Notes: generated from the sequence alone by a model not told the origin. Positions 45,316 through 56,015 are shown, counted from the stretch's first letter. The stretch: 64,000 nucleotides of DNA from Carnegiea gigantea (GCA_029747015.1 JAKOGI010002224.1:62001-126000); one strand, 5' to 3'. Made by a program: numbers and translations.

Positions 45316-45399
45316 AAGTTCAGATCCTTGCCTGAACCCCACGCTCCCAAACTCAATCCAAACACAGTCAAGCTTAAACCGTTCCTTCCTGTGATCACA

Positions 45400-46913
45400 A
45401 TGAGTACTAGCATGTCAGTGGAAGAAAAGCTTGAAGTTCTTTCCAAGCAAATGCAAGAAATGAGTGTGAGTAATCAAGAACTCAAGGCTCGAAATGAGTA
45501 CTTGAGAAAACAACTTGGAAACTACATGAAGCAAAAGCAAAGGCGTGTGAAGAACCCATCCAATCCGAACCATGGAGGCAAGAACAAGTGTTTAGCCATA
45601 CTCTTGATTCATCTAGTGAAGATGAACCATTGAGAATGACTAGACAAGACTCACGGAATCAAGCTAGTGCAAATGATTTCAAGGTTGAAATTCCAGAATT
45701 TGAAGGCAAGCTTGATCCTGAAGATTTTTTGGATTGGTTACACACAGTTGAAAGAGTTTTTGAGTACAAGGACATCCCAGAAGACAAGAAGGTGAAGCTG
45801 ATTGCTTTAAGGCTTCGTAAGTATGCTTCTCTATGGTGGACTAACTTGTGTGCCAAAAGAGTAAGAGAAAGGAGGTCCAAAATCAGAACTTGGGAGAAGA
45901 TGAAGTCAAAGCTCAAGGCTAGATTTCTTCCTTCTACCTATGTTCAAGATTGCTACTCACAACTCCACCATTTGAACCAAGGTAATTTGAGTGTAGAAGA
46001 ATACACTCGTGAATTTGAAAAGCTTGTGATTAAGTGTGATTTGCAAGAATCAGAAGAACAAACAATTGTTAGATACTTGGGAGGTCTTGATCCTAGGTAT
46101 GCTAATGTTGTTGATTTGCAAGCTTACGCTTCTTTTGATGAAGTATGTGTGCTAGCTCACAAGGTTGAGCAGCGAAAGAAGAGCAAACCGCCCTCACGGC
46201 ATGAAAATCCAAATCCCTCACCATATGAACAAACCTTAAACAAGGGGAGTTCATCTTATGTCCCTCAACCCACGGCATCCCTTTCCCCTTCTCCACAAAA
46301 AAACCAAACTCCACAAAAGGGCCTACCCCCACAACTCACACCAAAACCCCTTCCTAAAAACATCCCAAGGTGTTTTAAGTGCCAAGGCTTTGGTCACTTA
46401 GCATCAGATTGTACAAACCGAAGGTATGTTACCTTGGCTGAATGGAAGGCAACTGAGGAGGTCGAAATAGAAGAGGAAAAGAAAGAGGATAAAGAAGATG
46501 ATCTCGAGGAGATAGTGATTGAGGCGGATGAAGGTGAAATGCTCACCTTAGACACTTACCACCCACCAAAATACAAAGAGAATCGAAATATTCTTTTCAT
46601 GACTTTTGGTGAACCATCAACCTTTTCCCCCACTCCACCCACACCCAAAACACTCAAACGAACCTTCTGTCAATTCAATTCAGAATCATTCCTTACAGTT
46701 CCTAATCCTGAATTAAGAGCATGTGAGAAAGTGGTTCCAATCATGTTCAAGGAGCCCCCTACGTCCACCATTCCAATCAACAAGGGGAAGGTAAAGAAGA
46801 AAGTCTCTAAGTTCAAAAGAGACTTGTTTTCATGGTTGATTTTATTTCAACCAGAATTGAAGCAAAAAGAGGAGTTCATTACCTACTATGATTTGAGGGC
46901 AAATCATTTTTAA
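45400..46913 (+). pseudogene. Gag-like protein of H with an unrecognised C-terminal region, frameshifted
   Basis: ATG 45400 (MSTSMSVEEKLEVL) is homologous to the start of G Gag. A one-base indel between about 45541 and 45555 moves the frame; the second frame resumes EEPIQSEPW and then DFKVEIPEFEGKLDPEDF. The gag domain, a proline-rich linker and the CCHC knuckle CFKCQGFGHLASDC follow. After an acidic stretch (EEIVIEADEGEML), where relatives enter the protease, H instead has about 120 residues (LDTYHPPKYKENRNILF ... LFSWLILFQPEL) that I do not recognise, ending FITYYDLRANHF at 46913. The final LRAN matches the segment before the polypurine tract in autonomous copies, so the pol region has been replaced or deleted between these points. 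It probably acts as a structural Gag or is only a remnant; replication would need enzymes from elsewhere. Confidence 0.88.
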
Positions 46914-46924
46914 CAAGGGGAGTA
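46914..46924 (+). other. Polypurine tract of H
   Basis: CAAGGGGAGTA precedes the LTR start TGATGG. The stop codon of the ORF (46911-46913) falls just before it. Confidence 0.87.
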
Positions 46925-48670
46925 TGATGGAAATCCCTCCATCCCTTTTGTTAAAAAAGAATCAAATCAAATTAGGTAATCTTATTATGCTGGTTTAAGG
47001 ATGAATAAATCATCCAAGTTTTGATTAAACATTGAAACTGCAGGGCAAGGGTTAAATCCAGCAGCTAACCCATTTTTGTGTGCTTAATTTCTCAAACATA
47101 CTAAGGGTTTACATCTAATATTTTTTGATGGATTTGAAGATCAAGATGTTAGCTTTCCAACAAATCAAGTTTCATCCAATTTGGACTTCATTTGGTCGTT
47201 CAAATCAGCAATTAAACCCAAGGTGTCAAAACTGCCCAGCAGGGCCAGGATGAACCCGGTTTTGTTCTTTTTATTTCTTATGATGTAGTTTAGCTTAAGT
47301 CTTGTATTTTTACATATTTTGGGTCCCAAGATCTTAGCTTTCATGTCCAATTGGAATTACCAGATTTGGAGTTCAATTGGTTAGTGAATTAAGCTAATTA
47401 GTAAACCTGTGCTGTTTTGGAGTCTAATCTGCACGGTTTGGGGAATCAGGCTCATTCAAGGGGTAAATGACGTCCAATTGCTATGATTCAAAAAGGAGGG
47501 CAAACTAGACATCTTGAGGTTTCCAACCATGTAAGAAACGTAGCAATTAGTCATCATTTGAGGTGTCAAACATGCGTTGCAAGTGGAGGCAGAAACCGGC
47601 TGCTTGACACCCGGTTGCTTAGCCTGGTGGTTTTCCTCCTTCAAGGGGTTTGCTTAAGGTGGAAGGCTGCCAAGCAGGTCATTTTGAGCTGCCAAGCAGG
47701 TCATTTTGAGCTGCTTGATTAAGCACCACTCAGCTACTTGAGAGAGAGACACGTGGAGCTAGTGAAACGCCACCATTTTGCAAGCTCTCATTCGACCACT
47801 CAAGCATGACATGGCACACATGCAATTTTCAGTCCTTTTGAGGTGGCAGCCATGCTCTCTTACCTTCCTTGAAGGGAAATTGAGTCAACAAGGTTTCTTA
47901 ATACTTAGGAAAGAGTTTAAGAAGGAAATCTTGTGTTTTGTAGCTTAAACTTTCAGCTTATGTATGTTTTAGCTTAAACCGTGTATTACTAAGCATAGGA
48001 TTAGTTTAATGACTTTCCTTGCCTAGAAGGAAAGCTCTTTTCATGTAATCACAAGGCTATATAAGTGCCTTGGCTGCTCTTTTGTAAAACAAGTTTTGAG
48101 TATTAAAGTTGAAAGCAAAGACTTTGTGTCTTGTGATTTCTTAAACACTTAACTTGCTTATCCTTAATTGTGGCCGATTAAGGTGGTGACCAAGTGAGTC
48201 TTGATCTTTAGTTAGGTGGTGTATCTTATCCTAATCCAAGATTAAGGGCCCTAAGCTAAGTGATTAGTGGTGTATCTTATCTAATCACAAGGCTTAGAAC
48301 TATCCAAATTCCATTGAATTCACTTAAAGTTCATGAAGTTAGCTTTGGGTTCCTTAAACCAAAGCTCTCCTTTTTCATGTTCTAATCAGTGAACTTCATT
48401 CCCACATCTCCTTCTTGTTTTCATATTCATTTCAAGCTTAATCAAGGCCAAGAATTCTTGCTTTGATTCAGTTTTGAGCCCAAACACAAAAGCCATCTCA
48501 AAAATCCGTGAAAATCACAAACTAGGCGTGCTTAGGCAGCAAGTTGGCACGGTGCCCCCGTGCCTTGAAGCACGACCGTGCCACCCCTGGTTCGAGAGTT
48601 TCCCACTTGTTTTGGTTGTGTTCCTGTTGTAAGTTAGCTTGGGTTGTTCCTACCCTTGAGACTTACATCA
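46925..48670 (+). repeat. 3' LTR of H (epsilon)
   Basis: 1746 bp. It differs from the 5' LTR mainly by a 22-bp tandem duplication (47666-47687 and 47688-47709). Confidence 0.95.
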
Positions 48671-49228
48671 CCTTTTGTCTTGTGATTTCTTAAACACTTA
48701 ACTTGCTTATCCTTAATTGTGGCCGATTAAGGTGGTGACCAAGTGAGTCTTGATCTTTGATTAGGTGGTGTATCTTATCCTAATCCAAGATTAAGGGCCC
48801 TAAGCTGAATGATTAGTGGTGTATCTTATCTAATCATCCAGCTTAGAACTATCCAAGGTTTCATTAAACACTCTTGAAGTTCACAAACTAACTCTTGGTT
48901 TCACTCCTCTCAAACCGTGAGTTACTTCTTGTTCTTCTTAGTGTTTCTTCATCCTCCTTACTTTCCTCACTTCCTTTACTCCTTGATTCCTCTTACCATA
49001 CAAAATCAAGTCTTAACATAGCTGATTGCATCGAACTTCCAATAACCTTCAAAGCTATCTCAAACCGTGAAGAAGAGCTTACCTAGGCAAGCTAGGCAGT
49101 GAATTGGCACGGTCACCCCGTGCCATCAAGCACGGCCGTGCCACTCCTGGCCGTGAGAATTTGCTTGTTTTCTAGCCTCCTTCGACGAGAGTACTTGGGT
49201 TATTTCCTTCCCCTTGGGACTTACATCA
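48671..49228 (+). repeat. 3' LTR of G, right part
   Basis: It completes the LTR begun at 42589 and ends GGGACTTACATCA, followed by TSD ATTTT. The palindromic pair is at 49106-49142. Confidence 0.94.
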
Positions 49229-49233
49229 ATTTT

Positions 49234-49988
49234 GGTGCCCGTTTTTTGGATGATTATCAAGTTCAGGGTGTTAGCTTTTAAGTCCAATAGGTTTCATATC
49301 ATTTGGAATTCAATTGGTTACTTAATGCAGTTCATCTCTTGAACCTGTCCGGATTGCACTGCAAAATGCACGGTTTTGGTTTTCTGGTTTGTTCAGGGGG
49401 CAAATGACGTCCAAATGCTACGATTCCAATTGGAGGGCAAACTAGACATCTTGAGGTTTCCAACCATGTAAGAAACGTAGCAATTAGTCATCATTTGATG
49501 TGTGAAGCATGCGTTGCAAGTTGAGGAAGAAACCGACTGACTAACACCCGGTTACTTAGCCTAGTAGTTTTCCTCCTTCAAGGGGTTTGCTTAAAGTGGA
49601 AGACTGCCAACTAGGTCATTTTGAGCTGCTTGATGAACCACCACTCAGCTACTTGTGAGAGAGACACGTGGAGCAAGTGAAACACCACCATTTTGCAAGC
49701 TCTCATTCGACCACTCAAGCATGACATGGCACACATGCATTTTTCAGTCCTTTTGAGGTGGCTAGCCGTGCACTCTTGCCTTCCTAGCTGGGAAATGGAG
49801 TCATTTACATTCCTTAATGCAAAGGAAAAGGCTTAGGAAGATAAATTAAGTGCTTTGTAATATAAACTTTCAGCTTTGGTTTGTATTAGATTAAACCGTA
49901 TGCTAGGTGGTGATTAGCAAGCTTAATGACTTTCCTCCCTTAGAAGGAAAGCTCATTCGTGTACTCTCAAGGCCATATAAAAGCCTTG
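49234..49988 (+). repeat. Delta LTR G0, middle fragment
   Basis: It continues 36346-36527 after the G insertion and is diverged from the G LTRs by many substitutions, so it is older. It stops at 49988 (AAGCCTTG), where LTR K begins. The end of this LTR is not in the window. Confidence 0.9.
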
Positions 49989-50048
49989 TGATGTATATGT
50001 GGGTGGTAAGTGAACCAAATCAAACTCAAATAAACCCAAATAAGAATT
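49989..50048 (-). repeat. LTR of element K (extended beta type), left fragment
   Basis: TGATGTATATGTGGGTGG on the + strand starts the LTR. It is interrupted after 60 bp by solo LTR P and resumes at 51800. Confidence 0.9.
50044..50048. repeat. Target site duplication of solo LTR P, left copy
   Basis: GAATT here and at 51795-51799. The flanks join to AAGAATTGAACC, as in the uninterrupted LTRs at 61590 and 63980. Confidence 0.94.
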
Positions 50049-51794
50049 TGATGTATTCAAGCTCCACTAAGGCAAGTATTTGCTAAGTGAATCAAGAATG
50101 CATTTGAGAAGGAAGCAAGAAAAGAGAACCAATCAGCAAGATAGATCAAGTGGACTAGCAAGGGTGATGATAACCCACCTTGGTTTGCACACTTGGGCAA
50201 ATCTTCTTCCTTCAACTAAGTTACAGAATTTAATCACCTTCTTAGTTGAATTAAGAAGACCTAGAGACCCACTTGAGTTGCCAAGCTCAGGATATAACAC
50301 TAGGAGTTTTGTGGAAAGAGTTTAGAGAACTCACAAGCTCTTGCATTCAAAGTTGGTTACAAGTGAGAGCCTCATCTGGTTTTTATGCTAGAGTGGCCGA
50401 GTTCCCTCCCCTTCCAAGCAGCAAAATCAATAGCTAGGTACATTTGGGGAAGAGTTACACATCTAATCAGCCAATACTAGCTAAACACCTCAATACCTAG
50501 CTTAATCTACCTCATTAGGGGTTATAATGCCTCCCAAATGAGGTGTCAAGCTTACAATGATCCTAGGATGCAGCAACATGACTCATTCAGCAAGTGGGGA
50601 GGCAAGGGGACAAGCAAAACCCAAGAAAATCAGACCCTTGTACCGGTTTGGGAAGAACCAGGTAAAGGGGTGTTTCTCTTGTCCTTTTGGCTGGTTAATA
50701 CCAACACAAGGGGGTGCTTTGGATGGGATTTGAACCCATGACCTGATAAATAGTTGTGTCCCCTTTCATGCTGCAAAATTTCAGAAACAATGGAGTTGAG
50801 TTGGTGGTCCAAACATTCCCTTAATTCGGACTGTGCTGATTGGCGCCCTGCAGTGCACTGTCTTCAGTTTTGGGCTTGGTTGGCTGACCAAATGGACTCC
50901 AAATGCCTTGCAAAAGGTCTTGTTGGAAAGCTAAGATCCTAAGCTGTAAGGGGGTGGTGCGTGCAGGAAATTTCCCCCTCTATATTTTGCTCCAACAGCG
51001 ACACAAAACCGGGCCAGAAACTGGACGAACTGGATAGTGCATCTTCTGCTGTGTACATGAGTTTTCTGACCAAGGCATGAACTTCTTTGGCCTCCTTGGG
51101 GTTGAATGGGTGTGAGGGTTTGCTGAATGTGTGGATGAAGCTTGGGCACGATGGTCCCCATCATCTGCTTGACTTGAGGTGCTCTTTTCTGGTGCTGAAA
51201 CTGGCAGTATGGGAACAATGGTCTTTTCCTCCTACAAACTCTTAACTTGTGCTGAATTTAATTACATGAACATAAAATAGACTTCCTAAGCTTTCATATG
51301 GCTACTCATACACCCAAAATGAAGCATCCAAGCTAAGGAAATAATTACCACAAATCTGAGCAAATAAACTAGACATTCTGCCAGCACTGGCACTTTGGCT
51401 TGTATGCCTTCTTTTGACAACTACTACTTGACTTGGTTTGAAATAAATTACATGACCCAAAAGTAGACTTTATTAGCTTTCTAAAAAGCTATATTGCAGC
51501 ATTCTAAGTGCATGAAAATTTTGAAATACATGCCGCACAAAATCGGACAGAAAGTAGAACAAGCTTGAGCTATTTTTAACCTTTGAAATGGAACGTACTC
51601 TTGATACCCATTTGGAAAACCCCTTCGGATAAGGCACTTTGAAGTTCAAATAAAACTCCATAAAGTGTCTTTTGTCATGAAACTCAAATTGTGGGACCAA
51701 AGAAAAGCCTTGCCATGCTTGAATTTGTATGGAGCTTACCTCCCATGGAGTTGAGGTGAAAGAATGAAAATGATACCCTTGAAAATATACATCA
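50049..51794 (-). repeat. Solo LTR P, diverged relative of the non-autonomous LTRs
   Basis: The 1746-bp insert has TG...CA ends and a perfect 5-bp duplication. On the minus strand it begins TGATGTATATTTTCAAGG and ends GAATACATCA. Its first 200 bp encode the same tail domain as the K, N and O LTRs (VYFQGYHFHSF, QFEFHDKRHFMEFYL, within the reading frame crossing 51600-51794). At 50718-50742 it contains GGGTTCAAATCCCA (minus strand), resembling a tRNA T-arm or Pol III B box. Confidence 0.85.
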
Positions 51795-51799
51795 GAATT

Positions 51800-53067
51800 G
51801 AACCAAAGTGAAGAGAAAATGGAAGGTTGATTGAGATGGAATGAAAACAATAACAAAAAGAACAAAGGATAAACAAGACCTTGCACTTGAGATAGTCCTT
51901 CACGGAGCCACTCAAGGACTTGTTCTTGGGCAAATCCTCTCGTCTTCACCAAGGAATCACTCCAATTGGAAAAGAAAAGAGAACCTAGAACACCACTTGA
52001 ACTTGCCAAAATTCAAGATATAGAACTAGGGATTTTTTTTTGGACACAAATGAGAATCACTCTCAAGGTGTTTGTACTACTCTTGGAAAAGCTTACAACT
52101 CTGAATTCAAATGCAACTACATAACCCACCTATTTATAGGCTAAACACAGATAACCAAAAGACTTAAAAACTCCTAGCAATTAAAACTAGAAAATTGAAA
52201 AGGCTTGGAAAAATAAAAAGACACAACTTAAAGGGATGGGGGAGGTTACAATGAACATTCTAGACTTCCTATCAGCTGAAGAAATCCATCCAAGTCGTGC
52301 ATGATGTCATCCACATGATGTCATGTAACCAAAGTCTCTTCATTTGCCCAGCATTAACTCCATGCAGCAGCCTTCACTTCAACTGAGCATTTCTCTCAGC
52401 TCACACGTCCAAATAAGGTGATTTGAGGCTTGTTGGAAAGCTCTGGAAATCTATTTTCCCGAATGGGCTCATTTGCTCAATTTGGATCAGGAGATAAAAA
52501 GTTATGGCCCGAATATTACACCTATATCAGAACTGGACTGGAACAGGACATGTCTTCTTTGAGTAATATTTAGCCCAACCAAACGACGTCCAAATTAAAC
52601 ATAATTGGGCTTGTTTGAAAGCTGAGATCTTAAACTTCAAACCCATGTGGAGCCTCAAGTTGTGGGACCACTTTAGTTAGGCCAAAAGTGCACACAAAAA
52701 TCGGGAAATTTCGGGATGAAGGCGGCATTACCTCTTCGGGCATGAACGCCAATTTTCGGCAAAGTTTTGCAACTTCTTTGACTTCTTGAAGCTTGAGTGA
52801 GTCCTCCTTGGGCTGGGCTTGATGGTCTTTGCGCCGTTCATGATGGTCTCCATCATTGAAATGCAAGGTACTCTTGATCCCCATTTGGAAAACCCGTTTG
52901 GAAAAGGCACTTTGACGTTCAAATAGAACTCCATAAAGTGTCTTTTGTCATGAAATTCAAATATTGGAACCAAAGAGGAGCCTTGCCATGCATGAACTTG
53001 TTTGAAACTTACCTCCCTAGAAGTTGAGTTTAAAGCATGAAAATGATCCCCTTGAAAATATACATCA
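51800..53067 (-). repeat. LTR of element K, main part (extended type)
   Basis: It reads from 53067 (TGATGTATATTTTCAAGG) to 51800 on the minus strand. The autonomous-type LTR start TGATGGAGACC is embedded at about 52856, some 210 bp inside. A TATA-like TATAAATA is at 52131-52138 (minus strand). Confidence 0.88.
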
Positions 53068-53592
53068 ATCCCTCTCTCTTCGAAAAGAATTGTCCTCAAT
53101 TCTTGTTGTGAATGAGGGCGTTCTTCTTGAGTCAAGAGTTCCTCAATTCCTTCAACAACCCCACATAGCTCCAAATCGGACACTTGGAGTTCTTCAATTT
53201 CAAGCTCATCAAATCTTAGAGGTAGGTCACAATTCACCTCATGGTTTTCATGACATCCTTCTTTAAAGATCAAGGGTTCTCCATGTTTGCCTTCCTTATC
53301 TATCCCTGGATGTCCCTCACTTGTGTTTTCTATTTGTCCCCCCATGGTTATAAGTTCGTCTAGTTCAGGTTCTAACTGTGGGGATAATGGAACAATGAAA
53401 TTGTCATAACAAGGATCAAAGTGAGCAACACATGCTATTCCCTTATCTAAATGGTGATCTAGCACAAGTGGCAAAGGACATGAATAGTCTTCTTGTCCCT
53501 CAAGTTCAAAGGTCTCATCATCACCATAGTCATCAAAAACAGGAGGTAGGTCAACTAGGCTTGAAGCTTTTTCTCCAAAGAATCTCTTTATC
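52728..53592 (-). pseudogene. Element K: acidic C-terminal region and LTR-encoded tail; 5' part missing
   Basis: The minus-strand frame begins where element L cut the element (53592) and reads FFGEKASSLVDLPPVFDDYGDDETF, an acidic stretch, LELCGVVEGIEELLTQEE, then crosses the LTR border at 53067 into DVYFQGDHFH and EFHDKRHFMEFYLNVKV, ending at 52728 (SCPKR). Gag is absent. It has no match among enzymes I know. The frame past about 52856 reads autonomous-type LTR sequence in another phase. The coding status is uncertain because sister copies carry a shared frameshift upstream. Confidence 0.7.
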
Positions 53593-54753
53593 TGATGTAG
53601 ATGTGGGTGGTAAGTGAACCAAATCAACTCAAACTCAAACTAAACAAGAATCAACCAAAGAAAAGTGAATATGGTGGAAGATAGTTTGAGATGGTTTGAA
53701 GAATAATAACAAAAAGAACAAGGATAAACAAGACCTTGTAATTAAGATAATCCTTCACGGAGCCACTCAATGACTTGATCTTGGGCTAATTCTCTTGTCT
53801 TAACCAAGGAATCACTCCAATTGAAAAGGAAGAGAACCTAGAACACCACTTGAATGAGCCAAATTCAAGATATAGAACTAGGAATTTTGAGACACAAATG
53901 AGAATCACTCTCAAAGGTGCTTGTATTACTTTGGAAATCTCTTACAACTGAATGATTAGCTTCACATGCCCCTCCCCTTTTATAGACTCAGCAAAAGACA
54001 ATCAAAAGACTCAAATAACTCCTAACAATTAAAACTAGCTAATGAAAAGTCTAAGAAAAATGAAAAGACACATCATAAAAGGGGGTGGGGGAGGTTACAA
54101 GGAATATTCTAGGATTTTTGCAGCTGATTACATCAATCTAGAAGCATCTAAACGTGCACAATATCAGCCACACAAATATATGTAACCTAAGACTCTTCAT
54201 ATTCCCAGCATTAATCCTTGCAACTGCCTCAACTTCAACAGAGCATAACTTCCAGAATACTCGGCCAAATCACGCGTTCTTGGGCTTGTTAGAAAGCCCT
54301 GGAAGTCTATTTTCCAGAATGGGCTCATTTGCTCAATTTGGATAAGCGGTTTGAAAGTTATGGCCCAAACAATGCACCTATCTCAGACTGGACTGGATCA
54401 GCACAACGTATCTTTGAGTGATATTTTGCCCAATCAAATGATGTCCAAATTAAACAAACTTGGGCTTATTTGAAAGCTGAAATCTTAAACTTCAAAACCA
54501 TGTGGAGCCTCAAGTTGTGGGTCCACTTGAGCTTGTCCAAAAGTGGTCACAAAAAATCGGGTTCCGCAGGGATGAATTCAGCGCCAAATTTCTAGCAAAG
54601 CTTAACCTCTTTTTGACCTCTTCATAGTGTCGTGAGTCTTTGAACTCACTTAATAAGACCAAATAAGCACACTTCCAAGCATGATCTTCTTTGACCCTTT
54701 TCTTCTTTGAAATTGGTCTTGAATAAAAATGATGCATATGGAAATATGCATCA
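53593..54753 (-). repeat. 3' LTR of element L
   Basis: The 1161-bp LTR starts on the minus strand at 54753 with TGATGCATATTTCCATATGC and ends at 53593. Its first about 245 bp encode a protein tail. A TATA-like TATAAAAG is at 53977-53984 (minus strand). Its first 96 bp on the + strand are identical to 56382-56477. Confidence 0.92.
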
Positions 54754-56015
54754 TACTCCCCGGGTTGTTTTGAGTTTGTCCTCAAACTCAAAGGGTTGGC
54801 AAGCCTCTCAAGAAAGGGGTCGCGCTTACAATATGGGAGCTTTTGGGGAAGGAGGTCACAGGGCATCACCTCTAGAGAGATATAGAAGAGGGTGAGGGGA
54901 GGATGATAAAACGGGTCATACCGGTGAGGAGAAGAGGCGGAAGTGGGAAATCTTCTTTGGGGGCAAGGGTTTGGGAAGGATGAATGAGGGTTAAGGCTTG
55001 TCGGTCCTTTTGTGGTTTGAAGGGTTGGGAAGGTTGAATTCTTTCTTGGGTCAAGAGTTGCTCAACTTCTTCAATAACCCCACATGCCTCCAACTCGGGT
55101 GCTTGGAGTTCGGTAGGGCGTACTTCTTGAATCAAGAGTTGTTCAAACTCTTCAGCAAACCTACATGGCTTCATCACTTCAAGGTCTTTAACTACATGCT
55201 CTTCAATTCTTGGGGTTATGCTCAAATTCACCTCATTATCTTCTTGGCACCCTTCTTCGGTGAAGGATTGCTCAATTTCTTGCACAATCTCTTCTTGCTT
55301 CAACTCGGATCTTTGGGTCTCAAGTTCAATGGTCTCTTCATCACCACAGTCACCAAAAACAAGAGGTAGGTCAACTAGGCTTGAAGCTTCCTCTCCTTGG
55401 ATCTTTTCATCTTTGTTTGGCTTTTGAGAAACCTTCTCTAAGTGAAGTATTTCTTCTTTTTCAACCTTGAGTTCAATTTCTTCTTCAAGGCTTTCCTCCT
55501 GATCGTTCTCTTCTTCCACGGCTTTCCTTTCTTCCAAGGTAATGACCTCGTTGTTTGGGCAATCCGTGGATAAGGGTCCAAGCCCTTGGCACTTGAGACA
55601 CCTCCTAGGTTGTGGGGGAAAGATCATTTGTGGGGTTGGTTCTTTTTGTGGGGTGGAAGGGAATGAACCCGTGAGCTTAACGGAGATACTTTCTTTCATG
55701 GGCATGTAAGTGGATGGGTAAAAGGAACCCTTCAACTTACTACTCAATTTCTTCCAAGTTCTCACCTTTTCTTTTCCTTTCTTTTTTCGCCAAACTTGTA
55801 TTTATTCCACCACTGAAGTGCACATCCTCTCAATCTTGAAATACCACTTCGAACTTCTGTTGGTCATTAAGGATACAACAAGCAAAAACTCGTTCCACCT
55901 TAGATAACCAACCTGCGAACTCTTCCTTTTCGCCATGAAATTTTGGAATTGCAAAACAAGCATATCCAATATCAATAAGAGCTAGTTCTTTCTCCAAGTT
56001 CTTTGAAGACGGCAT
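54510..56015 (-). pseudogene. Gag-like protein of L, several frameshifts
   Basis: ATG 56015 (MPSSKNLEKELALIDIGY) opens a gag-like ORF: FAIPKFHGEKEEFAGWLSKVERVF, then a frame break near 55833 and another near 55790 (one base missing at each against M). Then follow TWKKLSSKLK, the CCHC knuckle CLKCQGLGPLSTDC (with Pro replacing the usual His, so probably not binding zinc), an acidic region, and two repeats of an EQLL(I/T)QE module (55030-55160). A further break lies near 54870. The last part reads LRTNSKQPGEYDAYFH across the polypurine tract and into the LTR, ending at 54510. The role beyond a structural Gag is unknown. Confidence 0.82.
54754..54763 (-). other. Polypurine tract of L
   Basis: CCGGGGAGTA on the minus strand abuts TGATGCATATT. 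The same tract is at 57632-57641 in M. Confidence 0.85.

Larger units (their letters stand above)
43577..48670 (+). mobile_element. Element H: gag-only non-autonomous retrotransposon (epsilon, TR-GAG type)
   Basis: The 5.1-kb element has LTRs at 43577-45299 and 46925-48670, a primer site, a gag ORF and a polypurine tract but no protease, RT, RNase H or integrase. The flanks are CCTTG (43572-43576) and CCTTT (48671-48675), a target duplication with one change. It inserted in the 3' LTR of G. The LTRs are near identical by eye apart from a 22-bp duplication. Confidence 0.94.
36528..49228 (+). mobile_element. Element G: CRM-clade retrotransposon (delta) with H nested in its 3' LTR
   Basis: After removal of H (43577-48670) G is about 7.6 kb, with LTRs of 1539 and about 1541 bp, a primer site, gag-pol, a polypurine tract and TSD ATTTT. 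It lies inside another delta LTR (G0). Confidence 0.95.
49989..53592 (-). mobile_element. Element K: fragment of a non-autonomous retrotransposon
   Basis: It has a 3' LTR (split by P) and 525 bp of internal sequence (53068-53592), then is interrupted by element L. No primer site or 5' LTR can be assigned to it. It inserted in delta LTR G0, whose last bases before it are CCTTG. Confidence 0.85.
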
